NCBI GenBank assembly: GCA_950106755.1
Contig: OX467088.1
Location: 5,688,001 to 5,752,000 of the forward strand
From: Climacium dendroides
Lineage: Eukaryota > Streptophyta > Bryopsida > Hypnales > Climaciaceae
Direction of reading: 5' to 3'
Length of the DNA stretch: 64,000 nt
Part shown: positions 11,707-24,930 of the stretch, piece by piece
Position numbering within the stretch: the first letter of the stretch is position 1
How the letters are laid out: every line of letters begins with the position of its first letter
Translations under genes and position numbers: made by a program
Notes under the pieces: model-generated
Seen by the model: only the letters and a program-made list of their open reading frames with translations
What the model was told of the DNA's origin: nothing
Databases searched by the model: none

Positions 11707-13190
11707 GTCATAACGTTTTCAACCCCTTCAAAGGAATCCTTCACAAGCAATTGACAACCAACAATGTACAATATTATAATAACAAGAATAAAATTGTTTG
11801 GTCACATATTTGTGCTTTGAGTGGCTTGGGTCTTAATTGCTAAAGGGCTAAGCATTCAAATTTTAAACAATAAATGAAAGCAAACACATTCCAAGCACAC
11901 AAAAATGTCTTTTCCATCCATCAATTTTTTTTAAGATTCTTGTATTAATTCTTTAACATTTGTATACTATGCATTCTAAAGACTTTTCTTTGCAAGTATT
12001 CTATTATTCAATAGACACTAATGGATCTAGACTCAAAAATTAACTTTTTTATTTTGAAAAATAATCCTTCAAAAATAGCTTAAATATAAAAATAAAAATA
12101 TTCAAAAATTACTTCAATTAAAACTAAATATTTTAAACTTAAAGGAAAAAATTATTGTAAAAATCACAAATATTCAACTTACCAAAGGCTCAACTCTTAA
12201 TTAAATTCTTTTTAAATGCATTGTTGACCAGAATAAAGATCACGATATTATTGTATATACTTAGTGTAAACTTATGATACATAAATCATCATTTTTGTTT
12301 GATTCTTAAGCCAATTAGGAAACAAAATCAGGATCAAAGTAAATATTTTGTTACTTCAAAATATCTCAAGAAAATAGAAAGAAAATAATAGATTAAAAAA
12401 AAGGAAAAGATAGGGTTATAGTGTAAGTGATGGAGAATAGGAATGTAGTAGAAAAAGAATTTGAGGTACATATTTAACTTAATCATTTGTTTCTTTTTTT
12501 ATTTCAAAATCAATGGTTCAATAGAAGTTAGGCACTAGAATTAGACTTTGTGTGTTTGAGCTAGATACTCCAAGTGTCTTGTTGTTTGTTTATGTTCTTG
12601 TTTATGTTTGTCTATATCTTTGCAAACTTGTTTAGGACCTTGTCTTTCTTTCGTCTAGTGTCTTTCGACAACATTCAATAGAACCCAAAGGTCTTAGGTT
12701 GTTCAATCCCAACCCTAAACTTTAGCAAACTAAAATCCTAAACCCAAGTGAACCCTAAACCCTTCAGTTTGGAGTTTTCTTTTTTTGGTTCAGTAAAATC
12801 CTGCTTTCTTTTGAAACCCTACTACAACTAGCTTTTTCTTACTCATTAAACCTAGACATTAGATTTGCATAGTCAAGAACAAATAATATAGGACAAAGTT
12901 TGTATACATTCTTTTGTATAATTGATTTCATTTACCAAGTCTTGATCAGGTTTTAGAAGGTATTCCCTCAATATCTTGGTTGCCAAGCCTTCAATATCTT
13001 TGAGCAAACAAAAAGATTGTTAATATCTAGAGTTCAAAAATGAATAGCATATACACCACGACATCAAATAAACAATCTCCAATTCTAGTTGGATAGGCCT
13101 TGATGAGCTTTAATTGTATAATGCAAATAAATCTTAGACAAAATTTATAAGGTGTAAAATTATAATTTAACTATTATTATTATTTTTCAT
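11707..13190. other. AT-rich desert
   Basis: There is no credible coding region or clean repeat end in this interval. The sequence is low-complexity and AT-rich, with some plant-intron-like text at 12650-12960 but no open frame that looks real. Confidence 0.4.
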
Positions 13191-13199
13191 TTTTCATTG

Positions 13200-13990
13200 T
13201 AGGATATTGTATAAAACTAATATAAGGTGTAGATGAAATTTCATAAACTTGACCTTATAGATTGCAATACATCTACATTTAATGTGAAGAAAAGAAGTTT
13301 TTGCACCTTCCATGACTAGATTTTTGTCTTTGAATTTAATTAAATTAAAAAATTTGCACTATAGATTTTGAACTCAAAAAATTTTGTGTTGAAAAATTGC
13401 ATTGAGAGTGTGGAATTTTCTTTTCTTTTAAAAACAATCAATTTTCATTCTTTTAAAATAATTGTATAGATGCAAATACAAGGTAGAAGGAAAAAAATAA
13501 ATCTCTAACAATTCCAAAATGGAACTGAAACACACTAATCACAACAAGTAAGATTGTTTTAGCAAGAAAACTAAACCACATGCAAATCATTTTTTGAAAA
13601 ATTGTGAAAATTGAGTTCAAAATTAGTCTTATAATTATTTTTGGAAGAAAACATTCAAATTGAATAGAAAACAAGACTCTCCATAACTTTTTCATCATTG
13701 GTCCAAATGGAATGAATCAAATCTTTCCATGTACTAGACAAAAATATTTTCAATAAAAATTTTCAATAAAATTTTAGTTTAGTTTAGTATTTTGTGACTT
13801 TTTATATATTATTTGGCAAACTACTTTTTGAATTTAGTATGACAAAAAATTTGCTTCTAGACACCAATTGAAATAAAAATTATTAGAATTTGAAAATTTG
13901 AGATTTTGAAAAAAATAAATAATTTGAACATTATAAAATAAATTTTATTCTATTTACAAAAATTCAAAAATTTCAAAAATAAATTAATGG
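13200..13990. mobile_element. Degraded relative of TTAA element family B
   Basis: The segment follows the order of motifs of copy B1: CATAAACTTGACCTTATAG near 13240, a counterpart of the B1 segment at 10925-10975, then AATCTCTAACAATTCCAAAATGG-like and GAACTGAAACACACTAATC-like stretches near 13500-13535. The TTAA-type ends could not be recognised, so boundaries are approximate. Confidence 0.45.
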
Positions 13991-14249
13991 ACACCAAATC
14001 TCTTCAAATTCATTTTAAACACATTACTACATCAAATTGAGATTAAAAGCATATGAATGTTAATTTGAGTTGATTTCTTGATATCCTATTTTGGATAAAA
14101 AATTTTGGTAGTCTATGATCTAAACCAATCTTAATTTTTCTAAGAGAATTCCAATTTTAAGGATCAAATTTTTGTACTTCAGAAAGACCACTTTCTACAT
14201 ATAAAAATTACCAAAAATATGCTCAATCCTACTAATATCAGGATCATAT

Positions 14250-15133
14250 AGTGTTTTTTGGCAACATAGTGATTTTTGAGTGGAATTTTCATTTTTTTTC
14301 ATTGAAATTTTTACAAATCATGAAGGAGTAGCTTTAAGGCCCAACAATTTTCATAACTTTTGACTACATGTTTAAAAAGTTATTATATGATATGTAATTT
14401 TCAACATTTGGTAGGTAGTCTGGGCAGTAAAAAAAACTTCTTTATAAATCATTTTTTTAAAAATAAAATTTGAAATTGGTTCTTTAGATTTATTTATACA
14501 TGAGAAGCTTTAAGTCATTCTATTTTGATTGATGAGATGAAAATTATGAGGAGTTTTAGTTGTGGGTAGTTATGGAATCTATACTCTAAAATAAACTTTG
14601 AAGTCCTTTATTTAACTCAATTTTCAATATTTAAAATAATAATAATAATTGGGTGTACATTTTTTATTACAACATTACAACCATTAGAATTGGCATTTTT
14701 CAATTTCATAAATAAATTGTTAACAATTTTGTATTTTGAATCATTCTCTACTTCTTTCTACTTTCTATTTTTTTCCTATATGTTATACAATTCCAAATGA
14801 TTTGAAAAATTTTCAAGCATGTAACCAACTTGCCTTGAAGAATTATTCCAAAGAGTAACCATCATTTTGGATATTTTTTCATAATGATCCGACCTTAAGA
14901 AGTGCAGCTGCTCAGTTTTTTGTAGGGCCAAAAAAGGATTTTGTTACTTCAAACACTAATATCTTGCAATCTACATGGTGAAAAATTTTGAAAATTTTTC
15001 TACATATTTTCAAACCAAAGTAATACAAGATCTTATGGTTAGATGTGTCAAAAATGATTTGTTTTTCAAAAATTTGGTACTTGTACTAGAGATGGCAGTT
15101 TTGGAGCATTTTTGAGTTAAAATCATTTAGGGG
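14250..15133 (-). mobile_element. TTAA-flanked element, copy A2 (inverted relative of A1)
   Basis: The segment is the reverse complement of much of 109-1045: the counterpart of 821-1000 lies at about 14290-14460, and that of 109-180 at about 15060-15133. The right end reads CATTTAGGGG followed by TTAA (15134-15137); the left end is eroded. It is an old non-autonomous copy with no transposase. Confidence 0.7.
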
Positions 15134-15775
15134 TTAATAAGCTCTTCAAATTTAGCACACACCTTAGAAAGAAAACTTACAAGTTTAATTATATAATAAA
15201 GGGGTGATGAAAAAGTGATGTTGAAGCCATAGTAATAGTAATGAAATGTGATTATTGTACTAATTATACAATCATCTAGATCTCTATTAATTAGATTCAA
15301 GTTGAGAATTTTTGGTACCTTTAGAATTTATTTTTTTATCATGTACCCCTTCCAAAACCCGTGCTAGCTTATAATATATAGAGAGAAGAAACATTGCTAG
15401 ATGGAAATATTCAATCAATTTACCAAACAGATGCAAAAAGTATTATTTCATGTTCTTTTCATGTTGATTTATTGTTTCATTAGCTTTGAGACATTACTAA
15501 ATTTGTTAAATTTTTAGTTTGAAATGTCACAAATCTTTTGTTATTAATTTTTTGTACAATGAAACAATTAATTAATTTTGGTTTTATATTGAGGAACTCT
15601 ACATTGTTCAAAGATACTGAAGGGTTAAAAAAACAAGGTCACCAAGGTATCAAAAATAAGTTTATTCTTCCCATTGAATTAGTATTTTATTTTTTAAAGA
15701 ATTTGGTCTAGAATTTTCTCTACACATTTTTACAATAGTCTAAAATAATTTTGAAGAGTTGAACTTTAAAAATAA

Positions 15776-15861
15776 TATTTCCTCTATTTCTAAAAAGACA
15801 TGTGTTTCCTTTGTAAAACACAAAGGAAATACTGGTATTTTTTCAAAAACAAAGGGAGTAC
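15776..15861. mobile_element. Stowaway-like MITE
   Basis: A short element has inverted ends of the type CCTCTATTTCTAAAAAGAC and, reversed at the right end, CTCCCTTTGTTTTTGAAAAA. The centre is a near-perfect palindrome (TTTCCTTTGT...ACAAAGGAAA). CTCCCT-type termini with an A/T-run are typical of Tc1/mariner Stowaway MITEs; the TA target duplication is not certain. Confidence 0.5.
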
Positions 15862-16339
15862 TTTTATTTTTCAATTTTGCTTAATGAACTTGAAAATGGT
15901 AGATAATTTTTTTTTTAAGAACATACCTAATGAAAGAACTACAAAATTTTAAGGGTATCTAATTTGTATTGTATTGAATACAATACAAATTTTGCATTGA
16001 AGACATTAAAAAAATCATCATTTTGCATGGAAGTGTGCAACAATTATAATAAGGTAATCAAAACTCAAGATAGTTGTAGTCTAAGATTTTGTAGTTTCTC
16101 AAAACCCAGGACTAAGTATAGGGGTTCTAAATCTAAAGGGAATGGTCAAATCGTCTATCGTTTTGCAGCTAGAAGTCACTTGTTTTCAAGATTAGAATGG
16201 GATTTACTACACTATTACACAAACAACAAGGAATAATATATTCACTCTTATTCCCACTAATATAATTTGTTGGCCAATCCTTTAAATAATGCTATGGACG
16301 CGTGAAATGCAGTCCCAGTCCTGCCTAGTATTCTAGGGG

Positions 16340-18820
16340 AGTTTTTCAACAATTTGTCAAGTTTGACCACAATTTGTCATGCGCATGATCTAATACTAGA
16401 CAAATGCAAATATATAATATATTTATATAATTGTATACAATTCCTTAATTATTGGTGATTTGCGTTACCATGACAATTGGTCCAGTCACTATTTAACTAG
16501 CCTAATTATTAGTTTAGATGAGTAACAAACCAATCCCGGTCCTACAACAATTTGTCCCTATCTAATGCATTGGGAATGAGTGTTTTATGCAATTCTCCAA
16601 GCTTAATTTCCACTGCACAATCTCAACAATTAGTCAAAGTACACGATTCATACAAATATAAGAATCAGCCAAAGGCACATGATCTCACTACCAACCTTTC
16701 TATTTCAAATTAATTTTCAGACTAATTGGCTTATCCAAAATGAAATTACTCCATTTGGACCTATCCTCACAACTACAAGGCAACCTCAATTTAATTCCAA
16801 TCAACAACTAATTTCCCCAATTGTTGTGCTAATTGGTAAGACAAATAGTCATATTTAGTAGTCACCAAACCAGGGCACACTTCTTATGCCCAATTCACTC
16901 CCTACTATGAACTAATCACTAGTTCAAATTGACTCTTCAAAATCAGCCCTTTGACAATTTGTTTAATTACTTCAAAATTATAAATTAGAGATCAAAAGAC
17001 AATTTGTTAAATTTCTCTATCCAGAATTCAATTATTTAACAAATTGCAAGATCACCATAAATTATTACGGACTTTCTAGTAGTCATACAATTTAATTCAC
17101 ACAATCATAATTCAATTCACATAATCTAAGGCACGATTCAATTTAAATTTCACCAAGACAATTTGTCTGCATCCGGCTGGACCTTCTATGTCTCACACAG
17201 CTTACACAATTCAAGCATGACGATTAGTTTTGTTATAATGCAAGCATTAAATTAATGAATCATGCAATTTACAAATTATTCTCAGCTCATATCAAAACTA
17301 ATTAAATTTAGAACATCACTGGTCCATAAAATCAACAACGACAAATTGTCTACAACATACAATAAGCAAATCCAATCTCTGGATCACTGCTTCTAACTAA
17401 CAACTTACAAATATGTCTATATTCAATAAGACAATTTGTTTGCTACACTTACATGTAGGCATACAATTTCAACCAGGCAATCCCATTCACTGGGACAATG
17501 CCACCAATTTAACAAATTGTCTATTTCATAAATAATTTCCCAATTACAATTAACTCAACTGAACACAACCACACAATGAGATCTAATCACTGGACTCCTA
17601 GACCATTTGTATAATTTCTACATAATTAAGTGGAACCAATCACTAGTTCACAATTTAACTTGACAAATCGTCAAGATAATGGATCCAATCCTTGGATCTC
17701 AATAATCAAATAAAACGACTTGTTCTACAACTTATAATCAATCTATACAATTAAGACAATTTGTTTAAGTTTTAACTTACCAGGTGTTGATTAGTCTTCT
17801 GCTGCTCTTCACGATTTTGCTCCAATCTGGCTCTCACGCTTGACTATTAGTCTTTTGCACCATGAGACTCCATCAACAACGATATCTTATATGGACTCTC
17901 ATCATTTCAACTAAACGTACTCTTAATTTTTTAAAATGAATCACACAAAATCCAAACAATATTCACAGCTTGCTTGTTTTAATTATTCAATTTAGAATTT
18001 ATAGCAATTGGACAACAATAGTCTATGCAATTGATACAATCAAGTCAGTCGTCCAGTTATTTGATTTGTGTTCACACTGATTGACAACTAGTCAAGGACG
18101 ATTGGTCGTATGCACACGCACACAGACAATTATAAAATCTGACCTTAATATCACAATTGAATGGCAAGTATCAAATTCGAAAGCCAAACCACCAGATCCA
18201 TTTATAATTACAATTCGTCACAAAGAAGTTCAATTATACAATTCTTCTATCCAATTTCTAGAATACCGTAATGCACAGGCATGCAAAAGGAAGAATATCT
18301 ACACAATTTGTCAGTAACCCACAGATTGCACTTTCCAATAATAAAATTGATACAAAATCACACAAATGAGTAATCAAATACACCCAGTTAATCACAAAAT
18401 GACAAGATCCTCCCTTGATCAACACACTTGCAATCTAGACCCTCACTGGATCCGCAAGTGGTAAGAGCACTCACTGTGCTCAAAACAAATTTTAAAAAGA
18501 CGATTTTGTATTACATATATTGAAAATTGAAGGAGTTCACAAATTGCACAAAAAGCTTCCGACAAGACGCAAGAGAATATTAGCTTAATACAAAGTGGAG
18601 AGTGTGTGAGAACTGACAAATTGTTTTACTATATGCTACTGCAAAAGCTACAGCTTTCCGATATCAACAGCTACCAAGACAATTTGTCACCTTTCCTATC
18701 TAATAAGGTAAAAGCTCTTGGAATCTCTAGACTAATTGTCTTTTTCATTCATTCCTATTCCTCTTTTACTTCTTATTAGTATTTATCTATCTTTTTAACT
18801 ACAACAGACAATTAGTCAAA
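16340..18820. repeat. Dense array of a GACAATTTGTC-like near-palindromic motif
   Basis: At least 16 copies of GACAATTTGTC, GACAAATTGTC or one- to two-base variants are scattered in both orientations over 2.5 kb. Examples are near 16347, 16368, 16545, 16953, 17000, 17158, 17340, 17430, 17512, 17665, 17755, 18302, 18617, 18677, 18733 and 18806. They are absent at this density on either side. No transposase, LTR pair or clear terminal inverted repeat was found. Dense short motifs of this kind resemble subterminal transposase-binding repeats of hAT, Mu or CACTA elements. The identity of the tract is unknown. Confidence 0.7.
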
Positions 18821-19864
18821 AATTCAAAAATTTGGACGCTCACAATAGTCATGTATAATATTTTAGAGAGGCTCATGAAAAGAAGGGGAGGCAAGTTCTT
18901 GACTTTTGGGAAACTTTTTTTTAACATTAAACCTAAGTTTTTGGTTGCTTTTAGTTTGACAATTAGAAAAAGCTATTTCTAAAATGTAGTTTCTCCATTT
19001 TCACATAGAAGTGAAAGCATTATGAAGATTGGTGATGGATAAAGAGCAATTTCTGACTCTAGAAAACTTTGAAATTCAATCAAACATCCAATACAATATG
19101 GATTTTCAATCTAATAAGTCTTGTTAATCTTGAAATATTGTGGAACACAAAAATGTCCAATGTATCTTTCAAGAAACTTTAGAAGCATATTATTCACCTA
19201 TTCATTCCCTCCAAATTGATGTTTTTGGCTAAGTATGTAGGTGTGAAACCCATGTCCTAAAATTAATCTCATGAATTTAAGCTTATACCAATGTTTAGGA
19301 ATTTTTGGGAGTTCCTCCAATTGATTTCCACCTTCCAAGAGAATGGACCGGTTTTTTCCCATAGGTACTAATGGCATCTTTTTAATTGCAAAAAGTGACC
19401 AATTTATTTCCTAAAATATCAATTTCTCACATACCAATTTCCTCCAAATTGAAAATGGCACCATCTAAATTAAAAAAGAAAACAATTTTTAAAAAAATAA
19501 TACTAAATTATATTGCGTCCTTAACAAGAATTGAACCTAGCAAAGCCCTTCACACCATTTAAAGGCCAAGGATAGTGATTGGAATTGATGGAGCGAGACA
19601 ACAAGGGTGGAGGATCAACTTTTGCAAGTTTGTAGCAATTGACAAGAGTGCGGGCCTATATGAGCTTCGGAAGGCTACAACTATGCCACTATAGAAGAGA
19701 GGGGGGCCAAAAGCTCTAGCTTGCATGAAACATAGGCTTGAGAGCTACAAAAGATGCCCTTGTAAAAGTCGGTTGTCATTGAGTGCCTAGACCTCTAGTC
19801 ACTAGAAGGGACAAGCGAAAGGTAGATTAGAGCCAAAGAGCTTTCCAGTACGTCTAGCTGGCCA

Positions 19865-21057
19865 CACTATAAGAAAACCACATTTTTTGGTGTTGTTTTC
19901 ACAAAACGAGTGATGTTTTTTCAAAATAGGTCATGTTTTCTACAACATTACTGCCAAAATAATTTTCAAATTGCAAAATTCAAAATTGTATGTGATGTCA
20001 CAAAAAATGTTGATATGGAAGGTTGAATACAAAGTGATGTCATCATAGACAAGTGTGTCAATTGCAACATCCAAAAAAACATCAGAATATTTTATAAAGT
20101 ACTATGATCAATGGTAAAATGTTGACTATATGTGAAAAATTGAACATGGCATATTTTGCAAAAAGTAAAAAAAATGGATGAATGTGCATTATGCTACTAT
20201 GGATGAAAAGAGTCGGTCTTTATACAAGTGAAGTGGTGAGAAGTGAAACAATCTATATGGGACATCTTAAAAAAATTTGTGTTCAATATAAAATGTCTAT
20301 GATGTTTTTCCTAATGTTTAAAGCAACATGTAGATGTCTAGAGCAACGTCTAGATGTTTAAAACAACACTTACATATTTAAAATGATGTCAAGATGGACA
20401 ACGACAAATTTTCTATATTCATTTATCCCATATCTTTTGTCTCATCATGGACAAACTATAGGTATAAGTATGATTTTTCTTCCCTTCACTTGAACTAACT
20501 TTTATTGAAGGAATTCCTTCATTTCACCATCAAAAATTCAAGGAAATGGTAGATGATGAGTTTTTTTCAATTCTTGTTGAATTCAATATTTTTTATTTAA
20601 TATATTTTAATTAATCTATATTGATATTTTCTTGAAGTTATGGTATGCACTAATTGATGTCTCGAAAGAAAGACATTTAATTTGATGTCTCAAAAAATAA
20701 CATTAAAATTTTCAAAAACTAAATTGACATCAAGTACCACATCAAGAGCCATGTCACTTTTTTGTTTGGTCCATGTCATCTTCCATGTCATTATGAAAAA
20801 ATTGCTCATGTAGTACTTCCCGCTCAAATATACCTTCGATGTGGCATACTATTAGGTGCTTCCCAAACCCTGTTCTATGTGATGTTTTCTAAAAACAAGC
20901 TGTGATTTTGTGCGATTTTTTGAAAAAAAAAGGGACATTTTTTACTTGTTTAACATAAACAGATTTTTGGTCACATTGACTCAAACACCATCTTTGTCAA
21001 ACTAAACATCACTCCATTTTTTTTATAATGTCAAAAAAATGTCAATTTTTTATAGTG
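19865..21057. mobile_element. Non-autonomous CACTA (En/Spm-like) transposon
   Basis: The 1193-bp segment begins CACTATAAGAAAACC and ends, on the reverse strand, CACTATAAAAAATTGAC, matching the usual plant CACTA terminus CACTAYAAGAAAA. Short motifs around GTGATGTTTT and ACATCAC recur near both ends, as expected of subterminal repeats. No transposase is encoded. The 3-bp flanks differ (CCA and AGG), so the target duplication is lost or an edge is misplaced. Confidence 0.7.
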
Positions 21058-21788
21058 AGGGTAAAGATATTTGTTGTGTGGGACCTATAACCCAGATCTT
21101 TTACATAGGTTCCACCAATGGACAAACAACTCATTAAAGTGTTGGGACCATAGTATCCATTTTTTTGTTGTGACCTTAAAAAAAGGGCCTATAGTCCATC
21201 CCTCTAAAATCTCTAGGTTAGTCTGCATTTCCATTTTACATAGACTAGAGACTGGAGGAGTAGCCAATTGCCCTACCATTTCAATAAAGCCAATGGCAAC
21301 TAGTTGGATGGTGGAAGTCAAAGGCCCAGTGGCTCAATGGCATTCGGCTTTGAGATGGTACACTCCTACGCAATAGCCATGTGACCTCTTGCCTCGTGGT
21401 TTTTCTTGTTTTTTTCAAAAAAAATTCATCTTACTCAAAAGTTGATATCCAAGACAACTAACCCTCTTTACTTGGGTAATAGCCATTGAAATTTTTTAAA
21501 AGGCAACTAAAATTCCCAAAATATTCCAAGGAGGCGGTCAAATATCCTCTAAATTCTTGATTTCCAGTCCTAAATATTTCTCCCCAATTTTGCATCCTTT
21601 ACTTTCAAAATGCAACCAATTTTTTTTCCACTTCCACCAACTAACTTTGAACTTGCCACCATTTTTTTCTGATCATTGATTTACACTTCACCTTTTCTTT
21701 GCTCTCACTGTGAATATTAATAGCTTAAGGCATAAAAAAACTACAAAAAATAATAAACCCATAGTCGTAGATTTCATGCACTCCGCTT

Positions 21789-21816
21789 GGTGGTATCCGC
21801 TCCATGGGATACCACC
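21789..21816. other. Perfect 10-bp hairpin
   Basis: GGTGGTATCC (21789-21798) and GGATACCACC (21807-21816) form a perfect stem with an 8-nt loop. No gene is recognised nearby. It may be a relic of a small inverted-repeat element. Confidence 0.6.
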
Positions 21817-22486
21817 AGTCTTGCCTACCTATTTGTGTGCGGGTCAATATTTCCAAAAACACATGGCCGTCATTTTCATCAATAGTACTAAACCGAACTG
21901 AAGTCCAGTAAACTCTCTCTCTCCGTAAATTCAAGTAACACAAGAACAGCACATCCACTTGGGTCCACTCAAGTGAACTGGCCCCCTCGCTCGTCCCCCC
22001 AAAGTCACTCCAAAAGTGCATTAAAAAAAAAAATCCCTATTTTGTGCTTGATATTATATCTCCCCAAGCTATTACACCTCCTTCAACTAATTTAGGGCCT
22101 TCGATTGCAAATATGAATACAAAATTTGTAAATTTTATTCTATGACTGCAAATAAAAAATGTCACTATTTTCCTAGAGAACACTTTGACCCTCAAGATGG
22201 ACAAAATGTAGCCAAGGTTTTTTGTTTGAGCGATTTTTTACTGAAAAATAATTTTTCTTTGGTAGGGAATCTTGGATAAAATATTCTTACTTTTTAGTGG
22301 AATTGCCAATTTACTACCAAATCTGGGACACTGTTGATTCTATTATGGACAAACGTACATTTTTGGATGAATGAATGAAATTTCATCTATAGATTGCAAG
22401 TTTCATCCACTTCCATGGATGTAAAGAGCGTCATCCTTCGAGTGATTATCTATTTCTCCATTGCCTACAATCTATACATTAAATCA

Positions 22487-22920
22487 AGCTGTTTGTTTTG
22501 TTTTGTTTTTGTTTGTTTGTTATATTGAGATCTCCCGGATTGTGCGTCCCTTGGTTGCATGCTTGGTACCATCGGATGTATAGTGTGAAAGTTATGCATT
22601 TTTGAATTATTTTTTGTTCTAAAAAAATTAAAAAATTATTTTTACTTTTTTTTAACTGTGGCAATGGTACAAGGCACACTAATCTATACTTTAAATCAGG
22701 CTATTTGTTTTGTTTGTTTGTCATGTTGAGATCTCTTGGACCGTGCGTCCCCCGGTTGCATGCTTGGTACTGTCGGAAAGCCTTCGGTTGGTTTCGTGGC
22801 ATTTGGATGTATAGTGTGGAAGTTGTTGAATTTTGAATTTTTTTATGAATTAAAAATATTAAAAAATTACTTTTACTTTTGTTTTGACCGTGGCAATAGC
22901 ACAGAACACACTACACTAAA
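22487..22920 (+). repeat. Two tandem copies of the dispersed 0.2-kb repeat
   Basis: Copies at about 22487-22680 and 22700-22920 both contain a GAGATCTC core, a GTGCGTCC segment, GGTTGCATGCTTGGTAC and a GGCACACTA/GAACACACTA end. Each is preceded by a similar CTATACWTTAAATCA stretch, so the duplication includes flanking bases. They are the same family as 9770-9975 and 47852-48075. Confidence 0.7.
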
Positions 22921-23324
22921 ATTGGTAAATAATATTGACTACACTAATTATCAACAATAACACTAATTGTGATTTGCAAGGTTAATATTAGAACATTATT
23001 TACCCATTCTAACACTATTTTAGCTCTACAGTAAAATTTGGTCATTTCAACATTTCTACGAGAGTGCATTCAATGTTCGATGGGAACAAAATATAGAAAT
23101 TGGAATGGTAATATAATAAATGAAGGTTAGGATCCACTTTACTACAACACTAATTACCACCCAACACTATTTACCCATTTTAGTGTAATAAATGAAAAAG
23201 AAAAAAAACTTGGCTCGGAGTCCAACTGGAGTTCTAAATTTACACAACTACGTTAGTTAGTTGTTTTCAGTTCAAGTGAGGCATGATTGCATGTTGCCAA
23301 AGCCTGCCGTAAAATGCACCATGC

Positions 23325-23804
23325 CTACCCAAAAGGCGAACTCTGTCTGTCCAGGGAAAACCAAGAAGGCCATCTGGATAGGCTTGCTGCCAAGAGTGAA
23401 ACTCTCCATCCAGTTGACCCATTTGCAAAGAGAGAAAATCGCGTAAAGGTGGATCCTGTACTCGCTTGCCCTACAAGCAAGGCGGTTGCATAAACAAACC
23501 CCACAATAAATGAAAGCAGTGAGAGAGACGGAAGACTTGGAAACCAATAGAATTGACTGCCGTCAGACCCACTGGAGGACCACTCAAGCCATTTTTCCAA
23601 CCCAAGTACCTTGGGGTTCAGTAGGCTTTCACGGCACCAATTAAGAGGCAGATTGGGGTAGAACATATGTAGAGGCATGGAGAAGGCTATTGAAAGTTTC
23701 GAGAATAAGATGAATCCTATAACGTAACCCTTAAAACGCCTCCGTCGACCCGTATTCCAATTTGGGTGCATTTTTTCCTTATATCTTTGTGCAAAAAACA
23801 TCAT
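23325..23804 (-). CDS. Hypothetical 159-codon reading frame, possibly a gene fragment
   Basis: This frame stays open for 480 bp in a patch clearly richer in GC than its surroundings (about 23260-23810). The conceptual product has two hydrophobic stretches (around residues 26-45 and 90-110) and no recognised domain. Another minus-strand frame over 23272-23547 is also open, so the true frame, if any, is uncertain and splicing may be involved. It may be a captured or decayed gene fragment, or chance. Confidence 0.2.
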   Translation of the reverse strand: MMFFAQRYKEKMHPNWNTGRRRRFKGYVIGFILFSKLSIAFSMPLHMFYPNLPLNWCRESLLNPKVLGLEKWLEWSSSGSDGSQFYWFPSLPSLSLLSFIVGFVYATALLVGQASTGSTFTRFSLFANGSTGWRVSLLAASLSRWPSWFSLDRQSSPFG

Positions 23805-24783
23805 GTATTGCGTGTCGTGGAATTGGTCATTGATCCTTAAACGACGCGGCGGATATTTTTTGGTCGATGAACAAACAAAGAATCTTTGTGTGTAGGACAG
23901 AAGTGTAACTATTCATCCTGGGAATTTTGCTTCGAAAGGGGAGATTTTCTAGAGTAGTTTGACTTCTAGTGAGTGCTTTTGTATTTTTTAAAGCCAATAG
24001 TTCACATGGTAACTAAATAAATGAGATTGGCTCATTGTTTAAAGGTTAAGGAAGGTTGTTATTTCAACATTCACAAGTATTACATTAGATAAACGAGAAG
24101 TTGATTGGACGAAGCGATGTACCTTCAAGCCCTCCGTTCATTGTCCAAAATATAGATGTTGGAACACTTAACGATTAAGTTGTGTTACAAGCAATTGATC
24201 TCATATGATTTGCACAGATTTTTTTATTTTAAATTTTTTTTTGAATAACACACGGATAATCTCCATTGATACGGGGAAAAAGTACACAGAATGAGAGGAA
24301 CAAGTAACATATTTACACAGAATTTGCTGCTGGCTCCAACTTCTAAGCAAAAAAAAATGCGCCCATAATCATGGAACAACGGAAAAATCCTCCCCCAATG
24401 AAATTCTCATGGGTCAAACAACAATGGTGATTGAAGCTCGGAGCCTCGAAAACGGCATTGAAATAAGCTTATGTTATGTACAGCAGCAGTTCCACGTACC
24501 CACAACAAAGCTGAAAGTTTTTCTCTTTTTTAATAAAAAATAGAAGGGGTTCATAAAAAATGGCCAGACTTGAGATGTTCTTGGAAAACACCCACTCATG
24601 AGTCATGATAACAGGACATGAAAGATGTGCAGACAGCACACTGCCTTTAACTTAAGAGTGGGAGTACACTCAACCACCAATCCAGTCAGTAAAAAAAAAA
24701 GTCAGTAAAAAAAAGAAAAAAAAAGAGTGGGGAATTTATTAGAGGAAAGGAAAGGGGAAAAAACAAACAGCATCTACACCTAG

Positions 24784-24930
24784 TCACCTCTTTAATATCA
24801 CCTTTGGGAATCATCAGAACCATCGTTCCACTCTTTTCTCACCTCTTTAATATCACCTTTAGGAACAATCACATCCATTTTCCTCACCTCTTTAATATCA
24901 CCTTTGGGAACAATCACATCCATCGTTCCA
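24784..24930. repeat. Short tandem repeats with the core CTCTTTAATATCACCTTT
   Basis: Three copies of CACCTCTTTAATATCACCTTTRGGAA-type sequence, each followed by an ATCAnAnCCAT-like stretch, lie 50-60 bp apart. The same CTCTTTAATATCACCTT core occurs inside the tandem TIR units at 41.1-43.5 kb, so this may be a fragment of a related element extending to about 25300. Confidence 0.55.

Noticed and set aside
16250..18880. LTR retrotransposon covering the GACAATTTGTC tract
   Set aside because: No pair of long direct repeats, primer-binding site or gag-pol similarity was found.
21310..21400. tRNA-derived SINE (GTGGCTCAATGG resembles an A box)
   Set aside because: No convincing B box or tRNA fold follows and no second copy was seen.
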